From Phocaeicola vulgatus ATCC 8482 (lineage in GTDB: Bacteria; Bacteroidota; Bacteroidia; Bacteroidales; Bacteroidaceae), in contig NC_009614.1 in NCBI RefSeq assembly GCF_000012825.1, forward strand, positions 1,364,001 to 1,428,000: a DNA stretch of 64,000 nucleotides. Reading direction: 5' to 3'. A model generated the notes under the pieces. The model saw only the letters and a list, made by a program, of their open reading frames with translations, was not told where the DNA came from and searched no databases. Below are positions 26,968-36,193 of this stretch, in pieces. Within the stretch, counting starts at the first letter, position 1. Each line of letters begins with the position of its first letter. A program made the translations under genes and the position numbers.

Positions 26968-28404
26968 ATGAAGAAAAGACTTAATATATTCTTGCTGGCA
27001 TTCCCTTTGTGTCCAGTATTCCAGATTCAAGCTCAAGAAAAACCTAACCTGGTCTTCATCATGGCAGATCAATGGAGAGGAGATGCTTTAGGTTGTCTCG
27101 GAAAAGAACCTGTCAAAACACCTTGCCTGGACCAACTGGCCCGTGAAGGAGTGAATTTCACCAATGCTGTCAGCAGCTATCCCGTATCTTCACCGGCACG
27201 AGGCATGTTGATGACAGGCATGTATCCGCATAAGAACAAAGTAACAGGCAATTGCAATTCTGCCAACGCTCCTTATGGAGTAGAACTTCCACAAGATGCA
27301 CGCTGCTGGAGTGATATACTTAAAGCCAATGGATACCAAACAGGATATATCGGCAAATGGCATCTGGATGCTCCTTATGAACCGTACATAGATACTTACA
27401 ACAACCATGGTGCAGTTGCTTGGAACGAATGGTGTCCAAAAGAACGCCGGCACGGTTTTGACTATTGGACCGCTTATGGCACTTACGACTACCATTTAAA
27501 ACCCATGTACTGGGACACTGACGCTCCCCGGGACAGTTTTTATTATGTCAATCAATGGGGACCGGAGTATGAAGCCGACAAAGCGATTGAGTACCTCAAC
27601 GGACATATAGATAAAACGCAGCCATTTGCCTTAGTCGTATCCATGAACCCTCCACACACCGGTTACGAGTTGGTGCCCGACCGATACAAGGAGATGTATA
27701 AAAACCTGAATGTAGAGGCATTATGTACCAACCGTCCCGACATTCCCGCCAAAGGCACTGAAATGGGCGACTATTTCCGAAACAATATCCGCAATTACTA
27801 TGCCTGCATGACCGGAGTCGATGAAAATATAGGTCGGATAATCAACGAATTGAAACGCTTGGGTTTATTTAAAAATACTATTGTAGTATTCACTTCTGAC
27901 CACGGCATCTGCATGGGGGCTCATGAACAAGCCGGAAAAGATATCTTTTATGAGGAATCCATGCGAATTCCCGTCCTTATCTCATGGCCGGAAAAAATAA
28001 AGCCGAAAACCGACCGAACAACCATGATAGCTTTTGCCGACTTGTATCCGACCCTGCTTTCCATCATGGGCTTTCAGCAACAAATACCGGAAGAAGTACA
28101 AACATTCGACCTCGCTTCCGTTCTCCTCTGCGGAAAAGAAAACAACCGCATTGTCCAACCCTATTATTACATACAGTCATCCAATCCGACAACAGGCTAC
28201 CGGGGATTACGCACCGACACACATACGTTTACTATCCATGCAACCGATGGAAAGGTAGATAAGATTATTCTATTCGACAGGAGATCAGACCCTTATCAAA
28301 TGAATAATATAGCTATGCAGCATCCCAAACTGGTAAACCGACTGAAAAGCCAATTAAAAACATGGCTGCAAAAAACAGAAGATCCATTTTTAAATTATTT
28401 ATAA
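26968..28404 (+). CDS. S1-type sulfatase (Ser-type, PUL 1)
   Basis: 478 residues with a signal peptide ending at QAQ. The family fold begins KPNLVFIMADQWRGD (metal-binding Asp34). The maturation motif SSPARGMLMTG places Ser74 as the residue converted to formylglycine, the Ser-type handled by anaerobic radical-SAM maturases. VVFTSDHGICMGAH supplies further metal ligands. It removes sulfate esters in the periplasm. I chose the ATG at 26968; an in-frame TTG 9 nt earlier adds only three residues. The fucosidase gene follows after 3 nt. The exact sulfate position on the sugar cannot be read here. Confidence 0.92.
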   Translation: MKKRLNIFLLAFPLCPVFQIQAQEKPNLVFIMADQWRGDALGCLGKEPVKTPCLDQLAREGVNFTNAVSSYPVSSPARGMLMTGMYPHKNKVTGNCNSANAPYGVELPQDARCWSDILKANGYQTGYIGKWHLDAPYEPYIDTYNNHGAVAWNEWCPKERRHGFDYWTAYGTYDYHLKPMYWDTDAPRDSFYYVNQWGPEYEADKAIEYLNGHIDKTQPFALVVSMNPPHTGYELVPDRYKEMYKNLNVEALCTNRPDIPAKGTEMGDYFRNNIRNYYACMTGVDENIGRIINELKRLGLFKNTIVVFTSDHGICMGAHEQAGKDIFYEESMRIPVLISWPEKIKPKTDRTTMIAFADLYPTLLSIMGFQQQIPEEVQTFDLASVLLCGKENNRIVQPYYYIQSSNPTTGYRGLRTDTHTFTIHATDGKVDKIILFDRRSDPYQMNNIAMQHPKLVNRLKSQLKTWLQKTEDPFLNYL

Positions 28405-28407
28405 CCC

Positions 28408-29793
28408 ATGAAGATACTATATACATTCCTTCTCTTCCTTATGAACTGTGTACTGAGTGTTGCACAACCGGAAATCATTGTACCCAAACCGCATCAATTG
28501 AAATGGCATGAAGCGGAAATGGGAGCCGTATTTCATTATGACCTCCACGTATTCGACGGCATCCGCTACGGACAAGGCAATAACCGTATCAGCCCCATTG
28601 AAGATTATAATATATTTAATCCTACCCAACTGGATACTGACCAATGGATTCAGGCAGCCAAAGCCGCAGGCTGCAAATTCGCCGTACTCACAGCCACGCA
28701 TGAAACCGGCTTCGGATTGTGGCAAAGTGACGTAAACCCATACTGCCTGAAAGCTGTAAAATGGCGTGACGGCAAAGGAGACATTGTCCGCGACTTTGTC
28801 AACTCCTGCCGTAAGTATGGTATCCAGCCGGGCATCTATGTAGGCATCCGGTGGAATTCACTTCTGGGTATCCATAATTTCAAGGTAGCCGGTGACGGAG
28901 AATTTGCCGCCAACCGACAGGCGTGGTATAAACGCTTCTGCGAGAAAATGGTGGAAGAACTTTGCACCCGCTATGGAGATTTATATATGATTTGGTTTGA
29001 TGGCGGAGCCGATGACCCACGAGGTGACGGTCCTGATGTGGAACCCATCGTCAATAAATACCAGCCAGACTGCCTGTTCTACCACAACATAGACCGTGCT
29101 GATTTCCGCTGGGGAGGTTCAGAAACCGGCACAGTGGGATACCCCTGCTGGTCCACTTTCCCGGCCCCCTGTTCACATCATAAACGTATTGAAAGCCAAA
29201 AAGACCAAATAGCCTTATTAAAACAAGGTGACCCCGAAGGAAAATACTGGGTACCGGCTATGGCAGACAGCCCCCTGCGTGGTGCCAACGGCCGCCACGA
29301 ATGGTTTTGGGAACCCGATGACGAGAATAATATCTATCCATTGACAACGTTGATGGATATGTACGAAAAATCAGTGGGTCGCAACGCTACGTTAATCATC
29401 GGGCTGACCCCAGATCCCGATGGGTTATTGCCGGCAGGTGACGAACAGCGTTTAAAAGAATGGGGAGAAGAAATAAACCGGCGCTTTGGTACACCATTGG
29501 CGGAAACCCAAGGCCGGAAGCAACGGCTTACGCTGAATCTGAATGAAAAACAACCGGTCAACTACTGCATCATCCAAGAAGACATTGCCAAAGGCGAAAG
29601 AATACGCCAATACAAGATAGAAGCGAAAGTCAACGGAAAATGGCAGACAGTATGCTCCGGCGAGTCTGTGGGACACAAACGCATTGCGCACTTCGAACCG
29701 GTAGAAACCACCGCCTTGCGCCTCACCGTAACCCAATCCGTTGCCGTACCCGAAATCAGACATTTCAGTGCCTATAACGTAACCCTCAAATAA
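28408..29793 (+). CDS. Alpha-L-fucosidase, family GH29
   Basis: 461 residues with a signal peptide (LLFLMNCVLSVAQ). Readable GH29 features are KWHEAEMGAVFHYDLHVFDG, the FAVLTATHETGFGLWQSDVN strand (the active-site His region), GIYVGIRWN, and MIWFDGG with the likely nucleophile Asp198. A C-terminal beta domain (from about residue 365) completes the protein. It removes terminal alpha-linked fucose. Lack of a broad FH-type opening and the sequence style suggest subgroup B, specific for branched Lewis-type fucose, but that is a guess. It lies 3 nt after a sulfatase and 6 nt before the GH36-like gene, so the enzymes act on one glycan. Confidence 0.9.
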   Translation: MKILYTFLLFLMNCVLSVAQPEIIVPKPHQLKWHEAEMGAVFHYDLHVFDGIRYGQGNNRISPIEDYNIFNPTQLDTDQWIQAAKAAGCKFAVLTATHETGFGLWQSDVNPYCLKAVKWRDGKGDIVRDFVNSCRKYGIQPGIYVGIRWNSLLGIHNFKVAGDGEFAANRQAWYKRFCEKMVEELCTRYGDLYMIWFDGGADDPRGDGPDVEPIVNKYQPDCLFYHNIDRADFRWGGSETGTVGYPCWSTFPAPCSHHKRIESQKDQIALLKQGDPEGKYWVPAMADSPLRGANGRHEWFWEPDDENNIYPLTTLMDMYEKSVGRNATLIIGLTPDPDGLLPAGDEQRLKEWGEEINRRFGTPLAETQGRKQRLTLNLNEKQPVNYCIIQEDIAKGERIRQYKIEAKVNGKWQTVCSGESVGHKRIAHFEPVETTALRLTVTQSVAVPEIRHFSAYNVTLK

Positions 29794-29799
29794 AAAATC

Positions 29800-31875
29800 A
29801 TGAGAGAATATAAAGCAATATTCATTTGTATCCTGATTTGCAATGTATTTGTTTGTCCGAAATCCTTCGGGCAAACAGATTACACATATGAAAAAGGAAA
29901 GTCATTCAAGAACACAAACGCTTTGTCAATGACAGATACGATTGATTTAACTTCCATTTCTTCTCCCATACCCTATAAGAAATCCATACCCGGACAAACC
30001 CAGACTATTGCCTGTCCGGTACGGTTACCCGGGTACGTCCGAGGTATTTTCTTCAGCCGAGACTCCCGTCCGGGAGATTTTGAATGGCCCAACAATACCA
30101 ACCGGCTCCTACCTTGGGTGTTCAACGATTTAAAAGAATTAACCGACACCCGCTATCCGGGAATACCTTCCAATGCAGCCCCATCTACGTTGGGAGATGC
30201 ATTACTGCTGGAACTGACAAACGGAGAATACTTGTTTGCCAAAGCTGTTGCCGGCCGTAACAGTTTAAGCTGGCTGCAAGTAAACGATAACGGCTCTGTC
30301 ACCCTATATGTATCCACCTTAGGAAAAGACTATCTGAAACCGGAAGTCCCTCTTCTACTCATCCGACAAGGAAAAGATATTTATTCAACCATTCGGCAAG
30401 CCTATCAAGCGCTGATGAAAAATACGGAAACCGCCGACTTAAAAAGCCGTACAGCCAAGGAATATTTCGAAGCTTTCCGCTATCTCGGTTGGTGTACATG
30501 GGAACATTATCATGATGATATAAACGAATCCAAGGTAATAAACGATATGAAAACGATAGAGGCATCTGGCATTCCTATCCGGTATGTACTGATTGACGAC
30601 GGTCATCTCGCCCACAAGAACAGGCAACTGACCGGTTTCATACCGGATAAACAACGTTTCCCGTCGGGATGGAAAAAAATCATGTCATACAAAAAAGAAA
30701 ATAAAATCAAATGGATCGGACTGTGGTACAGCCTTTCGGGATACTGGATGGGATTATCCCCCGAAAACGGATTTCCACAAGTCATCCGACAAGCCCTATA
30801 CCCACACGCCGGCAGCCTTCTGCCAGGAACGGACAGCACCCGCATCCGTTCCTTCTATCGCTACTACGTCAGCACCTTAAAAGAACAAGGATTCGATTTT
30901 CTGAAAGTAGATAACCAAGCTTTTACGCTGCCACTCTACATGGGAGGGCATGAAAGTATCCGCCAGGCAACCGACTGTAACCGAAGCCTGGAAGCCGAGA
31001 TCCACCGGCAAAATATGGGATTAATGAACTGTATGGCACAGAACATCATCAATACCGACCATACGTCATACAGCAACAGCACCCGTGTCAGCATAGACTA
31101 TAAGAAATATGATGAGGATATGGCAAAATCACATCTATTCCAGTCTTATACCAATACCCTGCTACTAGGACAAACCGTATGGCCCGACCATGATATGTTT
31201 CATTCCTGCGATACCGTTTGCGGCACTTTGATGGCACGTTCCAAGGCCATTTCCGGAGGTCCGGTCTACCTGTCGGACGCCCCCGGGGACTTTATCAAGG
31301 AAAACATCTTTCCTTTAATTGACAAACAAGGCAAACTGTTCCGCCCCGAAGCTCCTGCCGTACCTATGCCTGAATCTATACTGACCAATCCATTATGGAG
31401 TGGAAAAGCATATCGAGTAGCAGCTCCCTCAGGCAACGGAGCAATGACATTAATCTGTTACAACCTGAATGTTTCCCCCCGACATCAGCAAGTCCAGGCC
31501 ACTATAAAAAAAGAAGATTATTCTCTTCGGAACAGTTTTGAGAAAATGTCTGCCACCCCCGAAGAACGCGTGCTGCTTTATAATTGGGAATCACAAAAGG
31601 CAGAAGAACTATCAGACAGCAGTACATTCGAACTTATCGGATTTACAGACAAACTGTTTCATCTCTGCCCCATACGGAAAGGATGGGCAGTCATTGGCAT
31701 ACAGGAAAAGTATCTGTCCCCGGCCACCGTCCAAACTATCTCTTTAACAGAGAACCGCTTGGTGCTGAACGTACTATGTACAGGTACACTAAAAGTATGG
31801 ATAGAAAATTCCGGCAAGCAAGAACTGAGAAGTATTTCCATAGATACCCCCCAAAAAATTGTAATCGAAAAATAA
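29800..31875 (+). CDS. GH36-like (raffinose synthase/Sip1-type) alpha-galactosidase candidate
   Basis: 691 residues with a signal peptide ending at SFGQ. The catalytic barrel shows RYLGWCTWEHYH, YVLIDDGH, KWIGLWYSLSGYW, FDFLKVDNQ (likely nucleophile Asp371), RVSIDYKKYDED (candidate acid/base Asp433) and VWPDHDMFHS. This order matches the raffinose-synthase/Sip1 branch related to GH36 alpha-galactosidases, where the corresponding motifs are KVDVQ, RxSDDF and PDWDMF. It probably releases alpha-galactose; transferase activity is possible. Note Ile432-Asp433 in place of the usual Asp-Asp. It lies between the fucosidase and the second sulfatase in the PUL. Confidence 0.8.
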   Translation: MREYKAIFICILICNVFVCPKSFGQTDYTYEKGKSFKNTNALSMTDTIDLTSISSPIPYKKSIPGQTQTIACPVRLPGYVRGIFFSRDSRPGDFEWPNNTNRLLPWVFNDLKELTDTRYPGIPSNAAPSTLGDALLLELTNGEYLFAKAVAGRNSLSWLQVNDNGSVTLYVSTLGKDYLKPEVPLLLIRQGKDIYSTIRQAYQALMKNTETADLKSRTAKEYFEAFRYLGWCTWEHYHDDINESKVINDMKTIEASGIPIRYVLIDDGHLAHKNRQLTGFIPDKQRFPSGWKKIMSYKKENKIKWIGLWYSLSGYWMGLSPENGFPQVIRQALYPHAGSLLPGTDSTRIRSFYRYYVSTLKEQGFDFLKVDNQAFTLPLYMGGHESIRQATDCNRSLEAEIHRQNMGLMNCMAQNIINTDHTSYSNSTRVSIDYKKYDEDMAKSHLFQSYTNTLLLGQTVWPDHDMFHSCDTVCGTLMARSKAISGGPVYLSDAPGDFIKENIFPLIDKQGKLFRPEAPAVPMPESILTNPLWSGKAYRVAAPSGNGAMTLICYNLNVSPRHQQVQATIKKEDYSLRNSFEKMSATPEERVLLYNWESQKAEELSDSSTFELIGFTDKLFHLCPIRKGWAVIGIQEKYLSPATVQTISLTENRLVLNVLCTGTLKVWIENSGKQELRSISIDTPQKIVIEK

Positions 31876-31893
31876 CTTATAAAACTAGCCGAT

Positions 31894-33447
31894 ATGAATA
31901 AAAAACTACTTGTATCTTTCGCTCTCGCTTCCTTAACAGGAATCTCGACGCAAGCAAAAGAAAAAATGTCTTCAGAAACAACCCAACAACGTCCCAATAT
32001 CATCTTATTTATGGTGGACGACATGGGTTGGCAAGATACATCCTTACCTTTCTGGACACAGAAAACACATTATAATGAAGCCTACGAAACTCCCAATATG
32101 GAACGTCTGGCCAAGAAAGGGATGATGTTCACACAAGCATACGCCTGCAATATCAGTTCCGCTACCCGTTGCAGTCTGATAACGGGTGCTAACAACACCC
32201 GACATCGTGTAACAAACTGGACACTTGAAAAAAACAAAGCTACCGACAGACCAAGCAATACAATAGAATTGCCAGACTGGAACTACAACGGAGTCAGCCA
32301 AGTAACAGGAACGCCCAATACCTTTGTCGGCACTTCTTTCGTTGAGTTACTCAGACAGAACGGTTATCATACCATCCACTGCGGAAAAGCTCATTTCGGT
32401 TCTATTGACACACCGGGAGAGAACCCTACCCATTGGGGGTTTGAAGTAAATATAGCCGGACATGCCGCCGGTGGTCTGGCTACTTATCTGAGCGAACAGA
32501 ACTACGGGCACACCCGCGATGGAAAGCCCTATTCACTAATGGCCATCCCCGGCTTGGAAGATTATTGGGGAACAGGTATATTTGCAACAGAAGCCCTGAC
32601 ACAAGAAGCCATCAAAGCATTGGACAAAGCAAAAAAGTACAATCAACCTTTTTATCTATATATGGCACATTATGCCATCCACGTTCCTGTTGACAAAGAT
32701 ATGCGCTTCTTCCCCAAGTATATTAAAAAAGGACTTAGTGACAAAGAAGCCGCATATGCATCCTTAATTGAAGGAATGGATAAAAGTCTGGGGGATTTGA
32801 TGAACTGGTTGGAAAAAAATGATGAAGCAGACAATACCGTTATTATTTTTATGAGTGACAACGGAGGGCTAGCTGCCGAACCCGGATGGCGCGACGGACA
32901 AATTCACACTCAAAACGCTCCTCTCAATAGTGGCAAAGGCTCCTTATATGAAGGAGGAATACGCGAACCAATGATTGTAAGCTGGCCCGGAGTAGTCACC
33001 CCGAATACTCGTTGTGACAAATATCTTATAATTGAAGATTTTTATCCTACCATACTTGAAATGGCGGGTATCACAAACTATAAGACAGTCAACCCTATAG
33101 ACGGTATCAGCTTTATGCCCCTGCTGAAAGGTACAGGAGACCCGTCCAAAGGACGCGCACTGGTATGGAATTTCCCTAATATCTGGGGTAATGACGGACC
33201 AGGCATCAATCTGGACTGCTCTATCCGCAAAGACGAATGGAAACTGGTCTATTATTATGAAACCGGTAAAAAAGAACTTTTCAACATACCAAATGATATC
33301 AGTGAAAAAAATGATGTAGCAAAGCAACATCCCGGCATCGTAAAACGGCTCTCCAAGGAATTAGGGAACTATTTGCGAGCAACAGGAGGACAACGTCCCA
33401 CATTCAAAGCCACAGGAAAACCCTGCCCATGGCCTGATGAAATCTAA
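31894..33447 (+). CDS. S1-type sulfatase with S-x-A-x-R motif (PUL 1)
   Basis: 517 residues with a signal peptide (LVSFALASLTGISTQA). It begins the family fold with RPNIILFMVDDMGWQD (metal ligands Asp42/Asp43). The maturation motif is SSATRCSLITG, so Ser88 should become formylglycine, with Ala in place of the usual Pro; maturases accept both. IIFMSDNGGLAAEPGW gives the second metal site, and a C-terminal RKDEWKLVYYYETGKKELFNI completes the family pattern. It differs from the other sulfatase in this PUL at the motif and in length, so the two probably cut different sulfate positions. It is the last gene of the operon and is followed by a hairpin. Confidence 0.92.
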   Translation: MNKKLLVSFALASLTGISTQAKEKMSSETTQQRPNIILFMVDDMGWQDTSLPFWTQKTHYNEAYETPNMERLAKKGMMFTQAYACNISSATRCSLITGANNTRHRVTNWTLEKNKATDRPSNTIELPDWNYNGVSQVTGTPNTFVGTSFVELLRQNGYHTIHCGKAHFGSIDTPGENPTHWGFEVNIAGHAAGGLATYLSEQNYGHTRDGKPYSLMAIPGLEDYWGTGIFATEALTQEAIKALDKAKKYNQPFYLYMAHYAIHVPVDKDMRFFPKYIKKGLSDKEAAYASLIEGMDKSLGDLMNWLEKNDEADNTVIIFMSDNGGLAAEPGWRDGQIHTQNAPLNSGKGSLYEGGIREPMIVSWPGVVTPNTRCDKYLIIEDFYPTILEMAGITNYKTVNPIDGISFMPLLKGTGDPSKGRALVWNFPNIWGNDGPGINLDCSIRKDEWKLVYYYETGKKELFNIPNDISEKNDVAKQHPGIVKRLSKELGNYLRATGGQRPTFKATGKPCPWPDEI

Positions 33448-33465
33448 TTCCCGTCAGTATATGAA

Positions 33466-33504
33466 ATATGCCCGACTACATTTTCTTGATGTAATCGGGC
33501 ATAT
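33466..33504. terminator. Bidirectional terminator between the PUL and rnc
   Basis: ATATGCCCGACTACAT (33466-33481) pairs with ATGTAATCGGGCATAT (33489-33504) over 16 positions with one mismatch and a 7-nt loop. It lies between convergent genes. Confidence 0.7.
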
Positions 33505-33591
33505 TCCAATGTATTATGTATTCCTGCCGGACATACCCAAAACCACCGGAATAGCCAATTAATAAATTATAAACAATATCGATAAAATCCG

Positions 33592-34518
33592 CTAAGCGTT
33601 TTCCTTAAAAGCCTTTTCTTCCGCTTCACTGATTATCTGCTCGACCACATCCGTTTTCTTAATCTCCTCCAAAGAAAGATCCGGAGTAACGGCCCCACTG
33701 TCTGAAGGCTTACTATCAGAAACCGTTACCTCCTCCTGAGGCAACTCACGGGCAGTCTTAGCCGCAAAAATACATTCAATAAAGCCGGAATCATTCTTTA
33801 TTTTTCCCAAAGCCACACGCGCAGCCATTTGCTGAGACTCTTTTTTAGAATAACCGGTTCCTTTTCCTCCCGAAATACCTTCCACCAGAACTTCACTCTC
33901 GAAAGTCGGATTATATCCCTGATCGTGTGATTGGGTTATCAGCTCAAAGGTAACCTCAAAACGATTTTTCTGGCTCCATTCTATCAACTTGGATTTAAAG
34001 TTTACCTCCTTACGGGAAATCTTCTCCAAATTTATATAAGGCCCAATAATACGATGCTCCATGAAATATTTACAGGCACGATATCCCCTGTCTAGATAAA
34101 TAGCACCTACCAATGCTTCGAATGCATTGCCGCACATATAGCTGTTATGAGAAGACTGGCGGGCCGTATACTTGATCAGCTTATCCAAACCAATCTCTAT
34201 AGCCAAACGATTCAATGTTTCACGCTGCACTATTTTAGAGCGGGTATTCGTGAGAAAACCCTCACGCTTTCCTTCAAACCTTTTGTAAACAATATCTGCC
34301 ACCACAGCATCCAGAATAGCATCCCCCAAGAATTCCAAACGCTCATTATTAAGCAAACGCCCCTTTTCAGACTTCACTGATAAAGATTTGTGAAGCAAAG
34401 CCTGTTCGTAGATGCTAATGTCTTTGGGATAGAATCCAAGCATCTTATAAAAACGAAGATAAGACTCCCTATCCTTACGAAAAAGAAGTCTTATCCTATC
34501 CTTTATATTGCTAAACAC
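33592..34518 (-). CDS. rnc: Ribonuclease III
   Basis: 308 residues. The RNase III signature NNERLEFLGDAILD (58-70) holds the metal-binding acidic residues, and NAFEALVGAIYLDRG is the second catalytic segment. A double-stranded RNA-binding domain follows (SKLIEWSQKNRFEVTFEL to GYSKKESQQMAARVAL). An extra acidic C-terminal tail of about 75 residues is typical of Bacteroidetes. The start is GTG, 2 nt after the fabF stop, so the two genes are probably coupled. It processes rRNA and other structured RNA. Confidence 0.95.
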   Translation of the reverse strand: MFSNIKDRIRLLFRKDRESYLRFYKMLGFYPKDISIYEQALLHKSLSVKSEKGRLLNNERLEFLGDAILDAVVADIVYKRFEGKREGFLTNTRSKIVQRETLNRLAIEIGLDKLIKYTARQSSHNSYMCGNAFEALVGAIYLDRGYRACKYFMEHRIIGPYINLEKISRKEVNFKSKLIEWSQKNRFEVTFELITQSHDQGYNPTFESEVLVEGISGGKGTGYSKKESQQMAARVALGKIKNDSGFIECIFAAKTARELPQEEVTVSDSKPSDSGAVTPDLSLEEIKKTDVVEQIISEAEEKAFKENA

Positions 34519-34520
34519 GA

Positions 34521-35786
34521 TTATTCAGCATATTTTTTTACGATTACACATGCATTATGTCCACCAAAACCGAAGGTATTGCTCAATGCAGCGTTTACTG
34601 TACGTTTCTGAGCTTCGTTGAACGTGAAGTTCAAGTTATAATCAATGTTTTCATCATTATCACCTTCCTCATGGTTGATAGTGGGCGGAACAATGTCATT
34701 CTTCACAGCCAATACGCTGGCAATAGCTTCTACCGCACCGGCAGCACCCAACAAGTGTCCTGTCATAGACTTAGTAGAGCTGATATTCAGTTTATAAGCG
34801 TGATCTCCAAATACATCCTTGATAGCTTTCACTTCTGAAACATCACCTACAGGAGTTGAAGTTCCATGTACATTGATATAATCAATATCTTCCGGTTTCA
34901 ATTCCGCATCTTCCAATGCGTTCAACATCACCAGTTTAGCGCCCAATCCTTCCGGATGAGAAGCTGTCAAGTGATAAGCGTCGGCAGAAGCGCCTACACC
35001 GGCAAGTTCCGCATAAATCTTGGCACCACGTGCTTTTGCATGTTCCAATTCTTCCAAAATCAGACAGCCTGCGCCTTCACCCATCACAAAGCCATCACGG
35101 CTTGCACTAAACGGGCGGGATGCACGTTCCGGATCATCATTACGGGTAGACAAAGCATGCATAGCGTTAAAACCGCCCAAACCGGCTTCAAAAATAGCAG
35201 CTTCCGCACCACCTGCCACAATTACATTTGCTTTACCCAAACGGATATAGTTAAATGCATCGGCAATAGCATTTGATGAAGATGCACAAGCAGAAGTTGT
35301 TGTGAAGTTAGGACCGTGGAAACCATACATGATAGAGATCTGTCCCGATGCAATATCAGCTATCATTTTGGGGATGAAGAATGGGTTGAATTTCGGTCCG
35401 ACAGTATCTTTATTCAGTGTATAATTAGCTACTTCCTCTTCAAAAGTATGAATACCTCCGATACCTACACCGTAAATTACACCTATTCTATTCAAATCTT
35501 CTTTTTCGAGGTCCATTCCAGAATCCTCCACCGCTTCTTTAGCAGCTGCAATGGCATACTGTGTATACAGATCCATTTTGCGAAGTTCTTTACGGTCAAT
35601 GTAATCAGTTCCATTGAAATTCTTCACTTCGCATGCAAAATGAGTCTTGAATTTAGACGCATCGAAATGAGTAATAGGTCCTGCCCCGCTTACCCCCTTC
35701 ACCAGGTTTTCCCATGTTTCTGCAACATTGTTACCTACAGGAGTAAGAGCACCAAGACCTGTTACTACTACTCTTTTTAATTCCAT
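34521..35786 (-). CDS. fabF: 3-oxoacyl-[acyl-carrier-protein] synthase II
   Basis: 421 residues, full family length. The catalytic triad is visible: Cys167 in TTSACASSSNA, His307 in VHGTSTPVGD and His344 in TKSMTGHLLGAAG, with NTFGFGGHN near the end. It condenses malonyl-ACP with acyl-ACP in fatty acid elongation. It starts 18 nt after the acpP stop and is followed 2 nt later by rnc, the conserved acpP-fabF-rnc order of Bacteroidetes. Confidence 0.97.
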   Translation of the reverse strand: MELKRVVVTGLGALTPVGNNVAETWENLVKGVSGAGPITHFDASKFKTHFACEVKNFNGTDYIDRKELRKMDLYTQYAIAAAKEAVEDSGMDLEKEDLNRIGVIYGVGIGGIHTFEEEVANYTLNKDTVGPKFNPFFIPKMIADIASGQISIMYGFHGPNFTTTSACASSSNAIADAFNYIRLGKANVIVAGGAEAAIFEAGLGGFNAMHALSTRNDDPERASRPFSASRDGFVMGEGAGCLILEELEHAKARGAKIYAELAGVGASADAYHLTASHPEGLGAKLVMLNALEDAELKPEDIDYINVHGTSTPVGDVSEVKAIKDVFGDHAYKLNISSTKSMTGHLLGAAGAVEAIASVLAVKNDIVPPTINHEEGDNDENIDYNLNFTFNEAQKRTVNAALSNTFGFGGHNACVIVKKYAE

Positions 35787-35804
35787 ATTATAAAATAAGG
35801 ATAA

Positions 35805-36041
35805 TTACTTAGCGTTAGCTTCGATATAAGAAACGGCGTCACCTACTGTACCAATTTTCTCAGCCTGATCATCAGGAATAGAAATACCGAATTCTTTTTC
35901 GAATTCCATAATCAGCTCTACAGTATCCAGTGAATCTGCGCCCAGATCGTTAGTGAAGCTTGCTTCTGTTGTAACTTCTGATTCTTCTACACCTAATTTA
36001 TCAACGATAATAGCTTTTACTCTTGATGCAATTTCAGACAT
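35805..36041 (-). CDS. acpP: Acyl carrier protein
   Basis: 78 residues, acidic, with the phosphopantetheine attachment site at Ser37 in [20 protein letters not shown]. It carries the growing acyl chain in fatty acid synthesis. It is the first gene of the acpP-fabF-rnc operon, with a leader of about 45 nt. Confidence 0.97.
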   Translation of the reverse strand: MSEIASRVKAIIVDKLGVEESEVTTEASFTNDLGADSLDTVELIMEFEKEFGISIPDDQAEKIGTVGDAVSYIEANAK

Positions 36042-36093
36042 AACTTTAATTTTTTAGTTAATAAATTGAATTATTTTATTTTCTTTGCGGTTG

Positions 36094-36125
36094 CAAAGGA
36101 ATAAATATTTCTTGGGCTGAGCAAA
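36094..36125 (-). promoter_or_regulatory. Candidate acpP promoter
   Basis: On the minus strand TTTG (36122-36125), a 20-nt spacer and TTCCTTTG (36094-36101) precede acpP. Divergent purN begins about 70 nt away. A separate inverted repeat, GCACAT (36153-36158) and ATGTGC (36170-36175), lies in front of purN. Confidence 0.4.
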
Positions 36126-36193
36126 TATTCAGGCAAATAAATGCAGAATTTTGCACATTTTTTTGTTTTATGTGCACCAAAATAGAGAACATC

